A DNA stretch of 64,000 bases, taken from assembly GCA_033060915.1 (NCBI GenBank), contig CM065378.1, positions 648,501 to 712,500 on the forward strand, read 5' to 3'. Positions within the stretch are counted from its first letter, which is position 1; each line of letters opens with the position of its first letter. A program made the translations under genes and the position numbers. Origin of the DNA: Euryodendron excelsum (Eukaryota; Streptophyta; Magnoliopsida; Ericales; Pentaphylacaceae). Below, piece after piece: positions 13,101 through 25,100 of the stretch. A model generated the notes under the pieces. It did no database searches, had not been told where the DNA came from, and worked only from the letters and a program-made list of their open reading frames with translations.

Positions 13101-16100
13101 TGCGGCAAACAGAGGCCGTTTGCGAGATTTGGAATCCCGGAACCCCGATTCTCAAGTTTTTCAAATCGCTAAATGTTCGGAAGGAAAAAATGAAGTAACT
13201 CCTCCGTCGGGACTCCGTTCGATGCGCCGTTAGCCCTCGCAGCTGTAGTTTTTCGAGGCGGTGCTGCTTGTCGAGTTTTGCGGCAAACAGAGGCCGTTTG
13301 CAAGATTTGGAATTGCAGAACCTCGATTCTCAAGTTTTTCAAATCGCTAAGTGTCCGGAAGGAAAAAATGAAGTAACTCCTCCGCCGGGACTCCGTTCGA
13401 CGCGCCGTTAGCACTTGCAGCTGTAGTTTGCCGAGGCGGTGTTGCTTGTCGAGTTTTGCACCAAACGGAGGTCGTTTGCAAGATTTGGCATCCCCAAACC
13501 CCGATTCCCAAGTTTTTTAAATCGCTAAGTGTCCGGAAGGAAAAATGCAGAATTCATCCGCTGAGACTCCGTTCAACGCGCCGTTAGCGTGCGCAGATGT
13601 AGTTTGCCGAGGCAGTGCTGCTTGTCGAGTTTCGCGCCAAACGGAGGCCGTTTGCAAGATTTGGCATCCGCAAACCCCGATTCCCAAGTTTTTCAAATCG
13701 CTAAGTGTTCGGAAGGAAAAAATGTAATAACTCCTCCGCCGGGACTCCGTTCGATGAGCCGTCAGCGCCTGCAGCTGTAGTTTGCCGAGGCAGTGCTGCG
13801 TGTCGAGTTTCGCGGCAAACGGAGGCCGTTTGCGAGATTTGGCATCCCCAATTTTAATACTGAGAAATGTTTCAAAATATGGTCATATATTACTTACAAC
13901 TAATGACATATACACGAGTTCTGTACAAAAAAATATATAAGATCTATCGAATGATCACAAGAGAGCATATAAAATACATCCTATATACCACATATAGGTG
14001 CTCATCTAGGTCTCTTGCTACTGCGATATACAATAGGGAGCGCTGTGGGTGTCTTAGCCTGTGGGACCAGATGTCCTACAACCGCCTCATCACCTTGTGT
14101 GGTCGGTGCTGGCTGCTCCTGGGTAATCTGTGAGACCTGTGTCTGCTCATCTCCACTTACCCCCTGCTGGGCCTGTATCTGTGCAGGTGATGCCTCATCT
14201 ATCTGTGGGTGCACTTCCCCAACTGTCGCCTCATCTGCCTGTGAAATCGATGGTGGATGCTCCTGTGTGATCTGTGAGTCCCACTCTGCTGGTGGAGGTG
14301 AATGGTGTACTGTCTCATCATCTACCCCAAAAAGATCTGATGACGGACCGGTGAACATCGGTATGATGACTCTATCCAAAACCGTAGTAGCTATCATCCT
14401 ACGGAACTCGTGCATCTGAGATCCACCCTCTTCCTGTTCTGTATCTCTCCCTCTCCCTCTCCCTCTCCCTCTTCCTCTCCCTCTGCCTCTGCCTCTGTGC
14501 GGAGATCCCGCGCGTCCTCTTCCCCTACCAATCGGCTGTGGCTGAACTGCCTGTGTCATAACGTCGCCCCTGGATGTAAACGGTGCCCATGAATCCTGAT
14601 GATATTGTATCGGGGAGATATGATGATGATGGGCCGTCAAAGGATATGGTCGAATGTAAGATGTGGACGGCCCAACATCAGTGGACTGTGAAGAAAGAAT
14701 GTGCTGATCCAACACAACGAATAATAGACATTATTGAAGATCCGTTGCTGGTATCTGACTCAGAACTTTCGAACTTCTCAGAAGAAGAAGGCGACGATGA
14801 CTATATTAACTATCTACCTAGTAGCCTTTCGGTTGCTGGAAAACTACTGTGTTGTTACGAACATGGTTCATAAAACTTATTCATGTTTTTAGTTAAGTTT
14901 GGTGTGAAGTTAGTTAATATGTAACGGTAATATTTGTCATCTTATGTTCCATATAACATATCAATGTAGTGGTTAAATTTGAGATTTTCTGTTTCATGTA
15001 ATATGAGTCCATGTTATTCAAAGTCCATGATTGCATAGAGACAAGAGAACTACTATTACATAACAAAATAAATTACATCCATAACAAAATACAGTTACTT
15101 AAGGTGTTCAAAATACATTAAGGTGTCCAAACAATAACTACTACTACGCCACTCGCTGAAGCCTCTCCGGGCATTTTCGCTTGTCATGGCCAGTTTGTTG
15201 ACAAAGACTGCAATGGTAGCTGTGCTTTTTCCTGGAGGTATCCATTTCATTGCTAATACGGGCCGTTTTGGGCTGACCAGACTTTGGATTCAGTGATCGC
15301 AAACAAGCTGTATTGGGGAGCAACGTCGGCATACTACTCAAGGGCCAGTAATCTTCATGGGGCATTGGGCTAAAATTAGAATCCCAAATGCGTGGGTATA
15401 CATCAATTCTGTACTCTGGCGCCACCAAGTAAAACGAATCGACGCCTAAGTCTGCAGTGACAGCAAGCATGTGCGAACATGGATTTTTGTTGATGATGTA
15501 TTTTGAACAAGAACAGCTGGGCTGGTTAAGTCTTACAACCTGCTTGTGCCCACCCAGCATCCCATGGTGTGTTGTTTCGACCTCGTATTCACCTTCTTGC
15601 TTGTGAACGAAATTTAAATCAGTTTCATTGTCACAAAAATATTGGTCAGCTTAAAAGTTATGGTAGCGCATTTATCTGTTAAACGCTCTCAACAAATGTG
15701 TATTTCCTTTGCACTGGTATTTTTCAATTTGTTTTTGTAGCTTGTGGCCATACCTCAAACCAGCAGCCCGATTCTTAATACACTCAATTCTTCTCTCATC
15801 AAAATACTTAACAAGTCGGTGGAATTTAGTTTCCACACATGCCGTGATGGGCACATTCCGAGCACCCCTCAATACACTGTTAAATCCTTTAGATAGGTTT
15901 GTAGTCAAAATCCCCCACTTACGACCTCCATTATGTGCAAGTGTCCACTTTTCAGCCTCCTTCTCTTGCAACCAATTTAATGCCTCTGGTTTAAGATTTT
16001 TAATCTCCTTCATAATCAAGTTGAACTTCTGAATTTGATGGCAACTACCAGCCCTCCATACCAAATCCATAAGTTTCGTGTTGCTGAATTTCTTGTTGAA

Positions 16101-19100
16101 GTTGCTACGGACGTGCCTGAGGCAATATCGATGATATCCAATCGGTCGCAAACGCGGATGTTCCCAGTACCGCGCAACAGCATTCAACAGGCTCCTGTGC
16201 CTATTAGATATCAACGTGATACCCTCACGGTTAGGCATTACATGTCGTCTCAAGTTCTTAATAAACCATGACCACGACGCTGTAGTCTCTTCATCTACAA
16301 TGGCAAAAGCAAGTAGTAAAATGTGTTGGTCGCTAGTTGATGCGGTAGCTACTAGCATCTTCCCAGTGTATTTGTCATTAAGGAAAGTTCTATCAATGTC
16401 GATAACAGGATGGCAGTGAGCGAATCCATCGATGGCGGGTTTGAAAGCCTAGAACGCATAATTAAACACCACCTCATCCGGCGTAGTCGACGGCAACACA
16501 TTCCAGTCTACAACTATTGCAGGATTAAAGGTCTGTAGTGTCATCATGTACTGGGTAAGTTTCGTGTACGACTCGTCCCAATTTCCAAATATGACTTCAA
16601 TGGCTCTTGTTTTCGCAAGTCATGCTTTCCTGTAAGATACTGTGTGCTCCAATGCAGTTCGTACAGTGGTGATAAGCGATGCCACTTTCGTTTTCGCATC
16701 TGCCTGTACACAAATACCGACCAAGTTCAAGTGTACACATAAACAACTCCCGTTTTAATTTTAAGTTACATTGGTTTAAAAGAAATATAGTTTACCTTAA
16801 CTGAGTCCAGTATGACCGTCGTAATAAGATCGGTATCAATGTTACAGTGGTCCCTCTGCAATCTTGCAAACACACAATGATGTGGGCCGGGATACGTCTT
16901 TACCTCAAAGAAACCATGTTTCTCTTTTTTTGAGGCTCGAAACCTCCAACTGCAATCATGCTTGCACCTTACATCCCAAACCTTCTTGCTCGTTTCCACC
17001 ATCACATACTCTTTTCTTTTCTTTACATTATACATCTTTACTGCATACTTCACCGAATCTTTATCTTTAAAGATCATCCCCTTTTTGAACTCTACGGTTT
17101 TCGAGGTCCATATGTTCATACAACAATAAAGCTCCCGACTAGTTACGGTAGCGTCACCACCCCCCTCCAAGTTTGTGAAGAAAGGGACAGGAATGTACCG
17201 TTCGGGTATAGCAACTGAAGACGATGGCGGTTCACCAAATTCAGGCCCCTCATCATCAGATTCATCATCAGCCATTAGTTCAGCGTCAATGTCCTCGTCC
17301 ACGTTTAGATCAGGACCTGCACTGTCAGGTACGCATCCCTCAGCTCCATCACCACCCATATCAACGTACTAGTTAACAGGCTGGTGGAACCTGTCAACTG
17401 GGGATGTCAATAGGTGAATTGGAGATAGACGCTCAACCCCTGAACTTGTACCAATATCGTGTTGCATCTGTGATCCCCCGACTGTGTATGACCCATACGT
17501 TGGATAATATGAAAGTTGGGACATATTGGCATACTGTGAAGCCCTGCTGTAAGATTTTTGAGTCAACATCCCAGTGAATGAGCAGGAAATGCCACTGTAT
17601 GCCCCCTTAGTCAATATCCCAATGAATGAGCCGGAAACATTGTATGCCCCATAACCTGAATACATCGGATCTGGTTCATTCAATCTACTCGTTATGTTTT
17701 CTTTCTCCACGTACAGTTCAACATAATTCAGTGTGGGAAAACACGGCGGGATGTCCAACACACTATCCAAGGTCATGTCATCATTGATGGGCACCTTCTT
17801 GTAATAAATGAACCTCTCCCATTGTCTATGGGGATGTCTGCATATCAACTTCAAACGAATATTTTCCCCTTCATCTACAACTTTAGGTATAAGAAATTGT
17901 TCTAATTCTTCTAGTGTTATTTTGCGTTGTATAGTGTAAAACCCCTTCGCTTCGGTATCATATGATATACCTTCGTCAGGGTCTTGTACTATGGTCCCCC
18001 CCCCCCCCCCCCAAAAATAGCACATCACCTTTATGGTATCCATTCAATCAACGTTACTGTAATTGAACATATGAATATAGTAGTTAGATGAAAATACACC
18101 GAAACACTATATAAATTTTTCTCCTTTTCTTTTCCTTATCATGTTGCTATAAATCTTTCATTTTCAGTAATGAAGTGTAATTTTTGTATAAGGCAAGGAA
18201 AGGCCAGGACACTCAATGTGGCATCGAGATAAAACGAATGACTACAATTTAAGAGATTACCTAAGTCCCAAGGTAAAGGGGAATACAAACACCTTGCAAA
18301 CCACACTCAACTGGCATATGAATTTACTGTACATTTAGCAATTTATATTTTTTAAATGAATCCTTTCTAGCATTATTGAAATTGATAACTGCAGTGATTT
18401 CAAGTTTCACAACACCCTGATTTGAAGTTTTTATGTTACGGTGTGGACCTAAGCACATTCTCAATTTTCAACTCAAATTTTGATAGTGTGGACCTAAACA
18501 TAGCACCAATATCAAACAAGGGTCCATGTCCACATCCATGCTCAATGTAAAAATGAAAAATATAAGTCATAAAGCACAATACTGAATTCCTAAAAAAAAA
18601 ATATTAAAAAGCTCACCATTTTTGTATTGTGGAAACCAATTCAAACATCCAGAATTTTCTTATATTTTTTTTCAAATCAACAACATATATACTCACAGTA
18701 TATATATATAGAGAGAGAGGTCAGGGGCACACAACTTTCCCACAATTTGAGTACATTTTAAAAAATTAACAATAATGAAGAACCCTAATGAATACAAACA
18801 TTCACTTATGAATCCACTTATGAATACACTTATGAATAATGAAGAACAATAATTAACAACTTCAATCCACTTATGAATATAAACATCCAACATATATATA
18901 CTCACAATATATATACGGAAAGAGAGAGAGACGGTGACGAACATGTAAATGTCGAAGAACCCTAATGCTGTCAGGAGAGAGAGAGAGTAGCGATGGAGGG
19001 CTTCGATCAATAAACAAGAGATAGCACGTTACCCTTCGGCGATGCTTCCTTCAATGGCGTCTCGAGCAGAAGATTGACTGGGGAAGAAATGAAAACCCTA

Positions 19101-22100
19101 ATGACGCTTTTCGAACAAAAACTTTTGATATAGGCAATGTTCGCTAAAGACGTCAACTAAATTGACGTTTTCTTAAATGAAAGTGTCAATCCAATTAACG
19201 TTTTTAGTTCGGCACCGAAAACGTCAATAAGATTGACGTTTTTGGTCTCACCGAAAAGGAGAAAACGTCAATAAGATTGACGTCTTTTGTTGTAACACAC
19301 AAAGCGTCATATGTATTGACGTTTTCCTTTGTTTTATCAACCAAGAAAAAATACAAATTAAAATCGTCATCCATATTGACGTTAATCGTAAAAACGTTAA
19401 TTCTATTGACGTTTAACCATTGTTTGGTAAATATTGAAAAAGTGACCCTGGTATAATATATATTGAATAAAATAAATATCTTCTGGTAAAAAGCCCGGCT
19501 CAAATTGGGGCTGCAACACATAGTATTGGCACATTAGTGTGGCTTGGCATTTTTGAAACAGCCAGGGTATATATTGTTGAAAAATGATGCAATATTGTGA
19601 AAGAAAACGATATGAAGCATTACTCACAATACAGCTTAGAGGATAGAAGCCAGCACATTAAGATGGACAGATACCAAAGCGAGTCAATAAAGAGTTTTTT
19701 TTACAAACGCTCGTAGTAATGCAATATAATAAGTATAATTGAGAGTCGATGCGAGTTATCTCCAAACTAATTGAAATGAGAGATGAAATAGTAGATACTA
19801 TCATATGTATTGTGTTCCTTAAATGTGGAACATTGATGTCTATTCATCTTTAAGTTGTTGCACCCTTAACTTTAGCCTCCAATCCACAAGTCTCCATTAG
19901 TCCTGTGCGAGGGTGATCCCAAGGGTCCCTAGGTCTTGCTCCAATGTGGGTAGCATTGACTCGTCTTGTGGAGGGTCTCGACTAAATGATGCAAAAGTTG
20001 AGACTCAAAAGGGGACATGCTCAACGAAGTGGTTCTATGGTTAGGTTAGGAGGTGCCGAGCATAAAGCCATTGGCGAGGGTTATAAGTGCGTTCATGTGG
20101 AGGTACCCTCAGCTTGGTCAAGAACGTGCCTCGAGCGTGATCAAGGGTGAGCGCTTTTGGTCCTTGCATCCAAGGATGAGGGGTCACACACTTAAATTTT
20201 GGTTGGCGAGGCTAGATGCCTAAGGGGAGTATATGGATTTATACATCGTTGGTTCATATGTCACCTCATGAGATTGACACATGGGACCAAGTTGGTGGAG
20301 AGGGAGGTGACATGGCTCGGTTGAGGGAGAGCTAGACACATGTACCCACAAAGTGCACTAATTTGCCACAATTTTAATGAGGGAGGCCGAGAAAGTGCCT
20401 CGAGTGTGATCCTGGGTGAGCGCTTTTGGTCCTTGCGGCCAAGGATGAGGTGTTGTGCACTTAAATTTTGGTTGGCAAGGCTGGACCCCTAAAAGGACTC
20501 TAGGGATTTATACATCGTTGGTCCATATGTCACCTTATGAGACTGACACATGGGACCAAGTTGGTGGAGAGGGAGGTGACATGGCTTGGTCGAGGGAGAG
20601 CTAGACACATGTACCCACAAAGAGCACTAATTTACCACCACTTTAATGAGGGATTGGCATGAGTAGCACCCCCTCCCCCTCCACCCCCACCCCTTTCGCT
20701 TTATTTATTTATTCATTTAATATTATTTTTGTCACACCAAGGCATTACATTTGGAGTCTCACTTTTTCTATGAGTCCACACAATTACCTGCAAAGCACAC
20801 CCAATCTAAGCCCTGGTGAGTTGAATCCGAAATGTTAGGTTCTTGAGTTATCACCTTGGCCCACTCATCTACCTGTGTGGGTATATCTGGGAGCCCCCTT
20901 TACCATGAGCTTCCCCTATTTCTTGTCAATTATGCATGAATATCAGTGCATGTGCATATTTGAACAGATGGCATAGCCACTAGATTTTGTAGCAGAAATC
21001 AACTGAAATAGATTATGCATGCCTGGGAAAGTTTCATCATTGCCCTACCTTTTTTTGTACGGATGCAAAACTGATGAGAGGAGTGGTTATCAATTTTGAA
21101 AATTGATAAGGGAATTTTAAAATTTTGGGGAGTCACACCACTCCAGTGTTAGTTCGCCTTTAATAAGAGGTGTGTTCTCATCTATATATGTTTGTATGTC
21201 CTAGAACTTTCATAGTGGTCTTCTATTAATGAATTTCATATACTCAGCTATTGAGTGCTGATTACCCCCTTTCTAGAATGGGGCTGTTTTAATCCTTTTG
21301 TCAAAATAAAGCTAATGAAGAGAGTGTCAATTGCCTTACTGAGCATCAACTCCTGATGTTAAGACACTGAATGTTTTGGGTATACAGATTTTGTTTGCTC
21401 CACACAGCAAATAGGACTGGGTTTCTTCAGATGCTGGTGGAAGCAGGGATTTACGTGTAGGTTGCTTAGGCTGGTCAGTGGTCACCCAGTGCTATCTTGT
21501 GGTTCTGTACAAGAGTAGAAACTTCAGGGTCTTTAATGGGCTAAAAATTCTGGTGGCAATGTGGAAGCTAAGATGATACTTGTGTTCTCAGAATTACTAT
21601 TTAATATTCAGCATTGACTTGCAGTGCAATATTGTCATGCCTCAGTACTTATATACAAATAATGTGATAATTTTTCCTTGTGAATTTGGTGCAAAGTATG
21701 CATGTCATAAAATTTTTATTTGCCTATTCATTTATTAGTTTGTTTTTATTTTTTTATTTGGTTTGAATACCAAATGTCTTTAGGTGATTTATCTTCCAAT
21801 TCATATTCATATATTTTTAGGCAGAATTGATGGATTACATTTTTCTCCTACCTCACAGTGCCATTTGCACGGGATCCACTTATTGATAATGGAGCAATCT
21901 TTTAATTATATAAATGCTCTTATTTTGGAATGCATTTTTCTTTGTCCTGTCACTCCAATGTTAAGCATCTTTCTTAGTTCTTTCTGGTATGGAGTTCCTT
22001 GTAGCTATATACTCGTATGAAAGCTTTAATCAATGGAATTTGATAGATTATAACGTCTTTCTCAGAAGCTTCTCTCCAGCCTAGAAGAAATAATGTTTCC

Positions 22101-25100
22101 TTTTGACCATTCATCAAAGGAATATCTTTATGCTCAGAACTGGTTCAAGTTTCAATTGCAGTATAAGAATATTCCTACAGTTACGAAACTCATGTAGCAC
22201 CAGCATAAGAGAAATAATAAATAAATAAATGCAAGAGCAACAACAAGGCAGATAATTGTGAATAAAGGTATAATAATGCCCCAAACTAGTGGCAATAGCA
22301 AGAGATGAAGAGAAGGCCTTAAACCTAGGACATGGATTCTATATGAACCAATGGATCGTGACAAGTCGTTACTACTAGCAATAACTTCCTCAGAAATCTC
22401 CAAGAACAACTTCAGAAGCTAACGCCTAAACCCTAATTTTGTCACCCTTTAAAAGCCCATTAAAACCATTACTGGAGTTACTGAAATACCCTCTTACTAG
22501 CATAAGATATACTAAAGACTATTAACCACCAACTAAAATAATAACGCAGTCCTGTGAATAGTAAAAACATTAATAAACACCCTTAAATCTTATAAATAAC
22601 AAATATAAATTCAATTCCTTGGCCACTGGTCCTTGACCCTAGCTTTATTTCAACATTTCTAAACTTTGAATGTGGGAGGCAACTAAGCTGATTACCCTGG
22701 CTAAGAAGAACTCAACTTGCATGAGTCTGGTTGCATTTGCAGCAGATAAAGAACTCAATTTAGCTGTTGCAACTCCATGAGAGAGACCCATCTATTTACA
22801 GTTGTTATCTTTTCTCTATTACTGGATGCCCAAACAATCATTTCCAACCCTTTTTTGTTTGTTATACCCCAGTGAATCAGCACACCATACATTTTTCTAC
22901 ATTTGCTTGTGACTGGTCCTGCAAACAAATATGTGTTTGAGGTTTCTTCCTCTTTAGATAGTTGTACAAACAAATTAATTTAGAAGGAATATCAACACCT
23001 GCTCTTATACAACTATTATAATGTTGAATACATGGAATTGCCATATGTAAGAAAAAAAAGAAAAAAGAATAGTTGGAATTGCCATGAAATTTTCCCAAGT
23101 ATGATCGAAGTTTAATTCTACTTTGTTACCCAAATAAGGCACTCCACAGTCTGAAGCATTAGCATCCAAAGGAATTTCAAAACCATCAAAGCATGGACTT
23201 GGAGTAATAGCATCAGTGATAAAGGCTGAACGCACTTGCAGTGGGAACTACAACACAATCACACTTGGAACTTTCATCAAACACTTGCTGATCAATATTA
23301 TCCTTAACAATTTCAGAACTAGTTAATGAAGAACTTAACTCACCCAAATTACTATCATTAGGGACATCGACATAGATTTGTGGAGATTCCCAATACATGG
23401 AACAATCCAATGGTTAATCAGCAGTAAGTTCATCCCAAAACTCCCCTCCATGCTTTTCCTTTGAGTAGTATTATGAAAAAGAGTTTCTTCCTCTCCTTCC
23501 CAATCAACATCTTCTGTCTTAATGGCCATTTTATGATCATGATTTCACTTCCTATAGTTGTCTCTTACGGGTAGTTTCCTATGTTAAGGTCTTGGCTCTT
23601 TTGAATAGGAACCTTAACAGTGGGCTGCTTCTTCTCTTCCGCGTTAAATGATACTAAGCCTCCCTGTAGCACATCAGAGCTTGTACATTTCATTATTCCT
23701 TGCTAAAGTCTCCTTCAGCATATCTTTACGGTGTTGTGGTCGAGTTGTCCTGGCTTAGACCATAACCAGGTCGCTCCCTTTGCAAGTTATGCACCTTTTG
23801 TACTAGGGAAGCCACTTGAAGGTTTAAATCAACCAAAAGCTCATCCCTCTGCATTTGGTTATGCTGTCACCCCCTTGCCATATGGTCTAAGAGCTGCATC
23901 CAGGATTTTGAAGCTTGCTCTGATACCAAAACTGAAGCCGCACCAAGAGAGGAGAGTGAGAAAACAGCAAGGCAAAGAATTGAGAATAAAAGTAGAATAA
24001 TTCACCAGACAAGCGGCAATGGCAAGATATGAAGGTCGACTCAAATGGTTGTTTCTCCTCTCAGAAACCTCTAAAAGCAACTCTCCAAAAACTGACCCCA
24101 AAACCCTAGTTTCGACAGCCTTTAAAACCCTATTAAAACCACGACTAGAGTACCGAAATACCACTCTTACTAGCATACATATACTATAAACTATTACATC
24201 CTCTAAACTTTGAATGTTGGCTGCTAGGCTGCAACAGGAACTTTCTTCTTTTATTGATTTTTCATGCCTAAAGCATATTTGACGTAATTGCAGGGTTCTT
24301 CTAGTTCCTACTGAAGAACTACAGCACCGGTTTGAGACAGAGCTACCTGATACGGTTAAGCAACCTTCGACATATGCTAAGAACTTTTTAGAGTTTTGTT
24401 CATACCAAACACTCCATATGGTGACTGCTAGTTCAGATTATTTGAGTGACAAGGAATTCCGTCGTTTGACTTATGACATGATGCTTGCTTGGGAAGCCCC
24501 TGGTGTTGAAAATCAACCACTAGACACAGTACGGTAGCCATCAAATTTCCTATGGATATGTGGGAGATATTTAATGTTTCATATTTTCAATGTTGTCTTT
24601 CAGTTGTTTGGGAGTAATTTCAGAGTATACGACTGAAAAAGTCTCTATCATTTACAGCTTGAGAATGCTACCTTAACTTTTCTACAATGACAGGAATCTG
24701 CTTCTTGCAGTAACCAGAGAGGGGAGGATGAGGATGGGTGGTCACTATTTTATTTTAGTTCCACAAACATGGCTGTTCAGGTTGTATTCTCATTTCCATT
24801 GTCGATTGTTTCATAATATTGGGTATCTTTTAGCTGAGCATAATATGGGGTTTAGGGTAATTCTCTGAGCATTCTGTTAGGGTTGGTCTTAAATTAGATG
24901 AACCATGAGTGTGCTCATTCATTTCACTCTCTCCATCAGGTTGATGACAAGCAAACTGTTGGGCCCGAGGCTTTTGCACGGATAGCTCCTGCTTGTGCTG
25001 TTATTGCAGATATAATCACTGTCCACAATCTTTTTGATGTGCTGACTAGTTCTTCTGGCCATCGACTTCATTTTCTTATATACGACAAGTACCTTCGAAC

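Larger units (their letters stand above)
11247..19496 (-). mobile_element. Mutator-like element (MULE), 8250 bp, with 10-bp target duplication
   Basis: The left end starts GGGCCTTTTACGAAAACATA. The right end, inverted, starts GGGCTTTTTACCAGAAGATA, and both continue into 'tttatttta.tcaata'. A perfect 10-bp duplication GGCTCAAATT flanks the element at 11237-11246 and 19497-19506, within the 8-11 bp usual for MULEs. Inside, from left to right, are a terminal repeat, a 178-bp tandem array, an RG-rich open frame, a decayed mudrA-type transposase on the - strand, a leader region and the other terminal repeat. Strand is given by the transposase. The insertion lies in intron 1 of the DUF639 gene, opposite to the host gene. 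Confidence 0.88.
8386..24293 (+). other. Intron 1 of the DUF639 gene (15.9 kb), filled with transposons
   Basis: Bounded by gtaata and attgcag. From 5' to 3' it holds the Harbinger-like element, a (GA)n run, the 8.25-kb Mutator-like element, a 269-bp duplication and a decayed LTR retroelement. The segments 8386-8967, 9867-11236 (apart from the GA run), 19507-20127 and 20660-22180 are AT-rich. I see no feature in them. Confidence 0.75.

Noticed and set aside
11590..13853. Many open frames on both strands (60-97 residues) in the array, sharing repeated peptide motifs
   Set aside because: They are the same GC-rich 178-bp monomer read in different frames. The period is not a multiple of three, and no frame continues across units.
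11590..13853. CRISPR array or centromeric satellite
   Set aside because: There are no unique spacers, so it is not CRISPR. The array is short and bounded by a transposon's terminal repeat, so there is no evidence for a centromere.
14015..14592. Plus-strand frames rich in Ser/Cys and Pro/Ser
   Set aside because: They are the complement of the RG-rich minus-strand frame; the CCCTCT-like repeat opens both strands.
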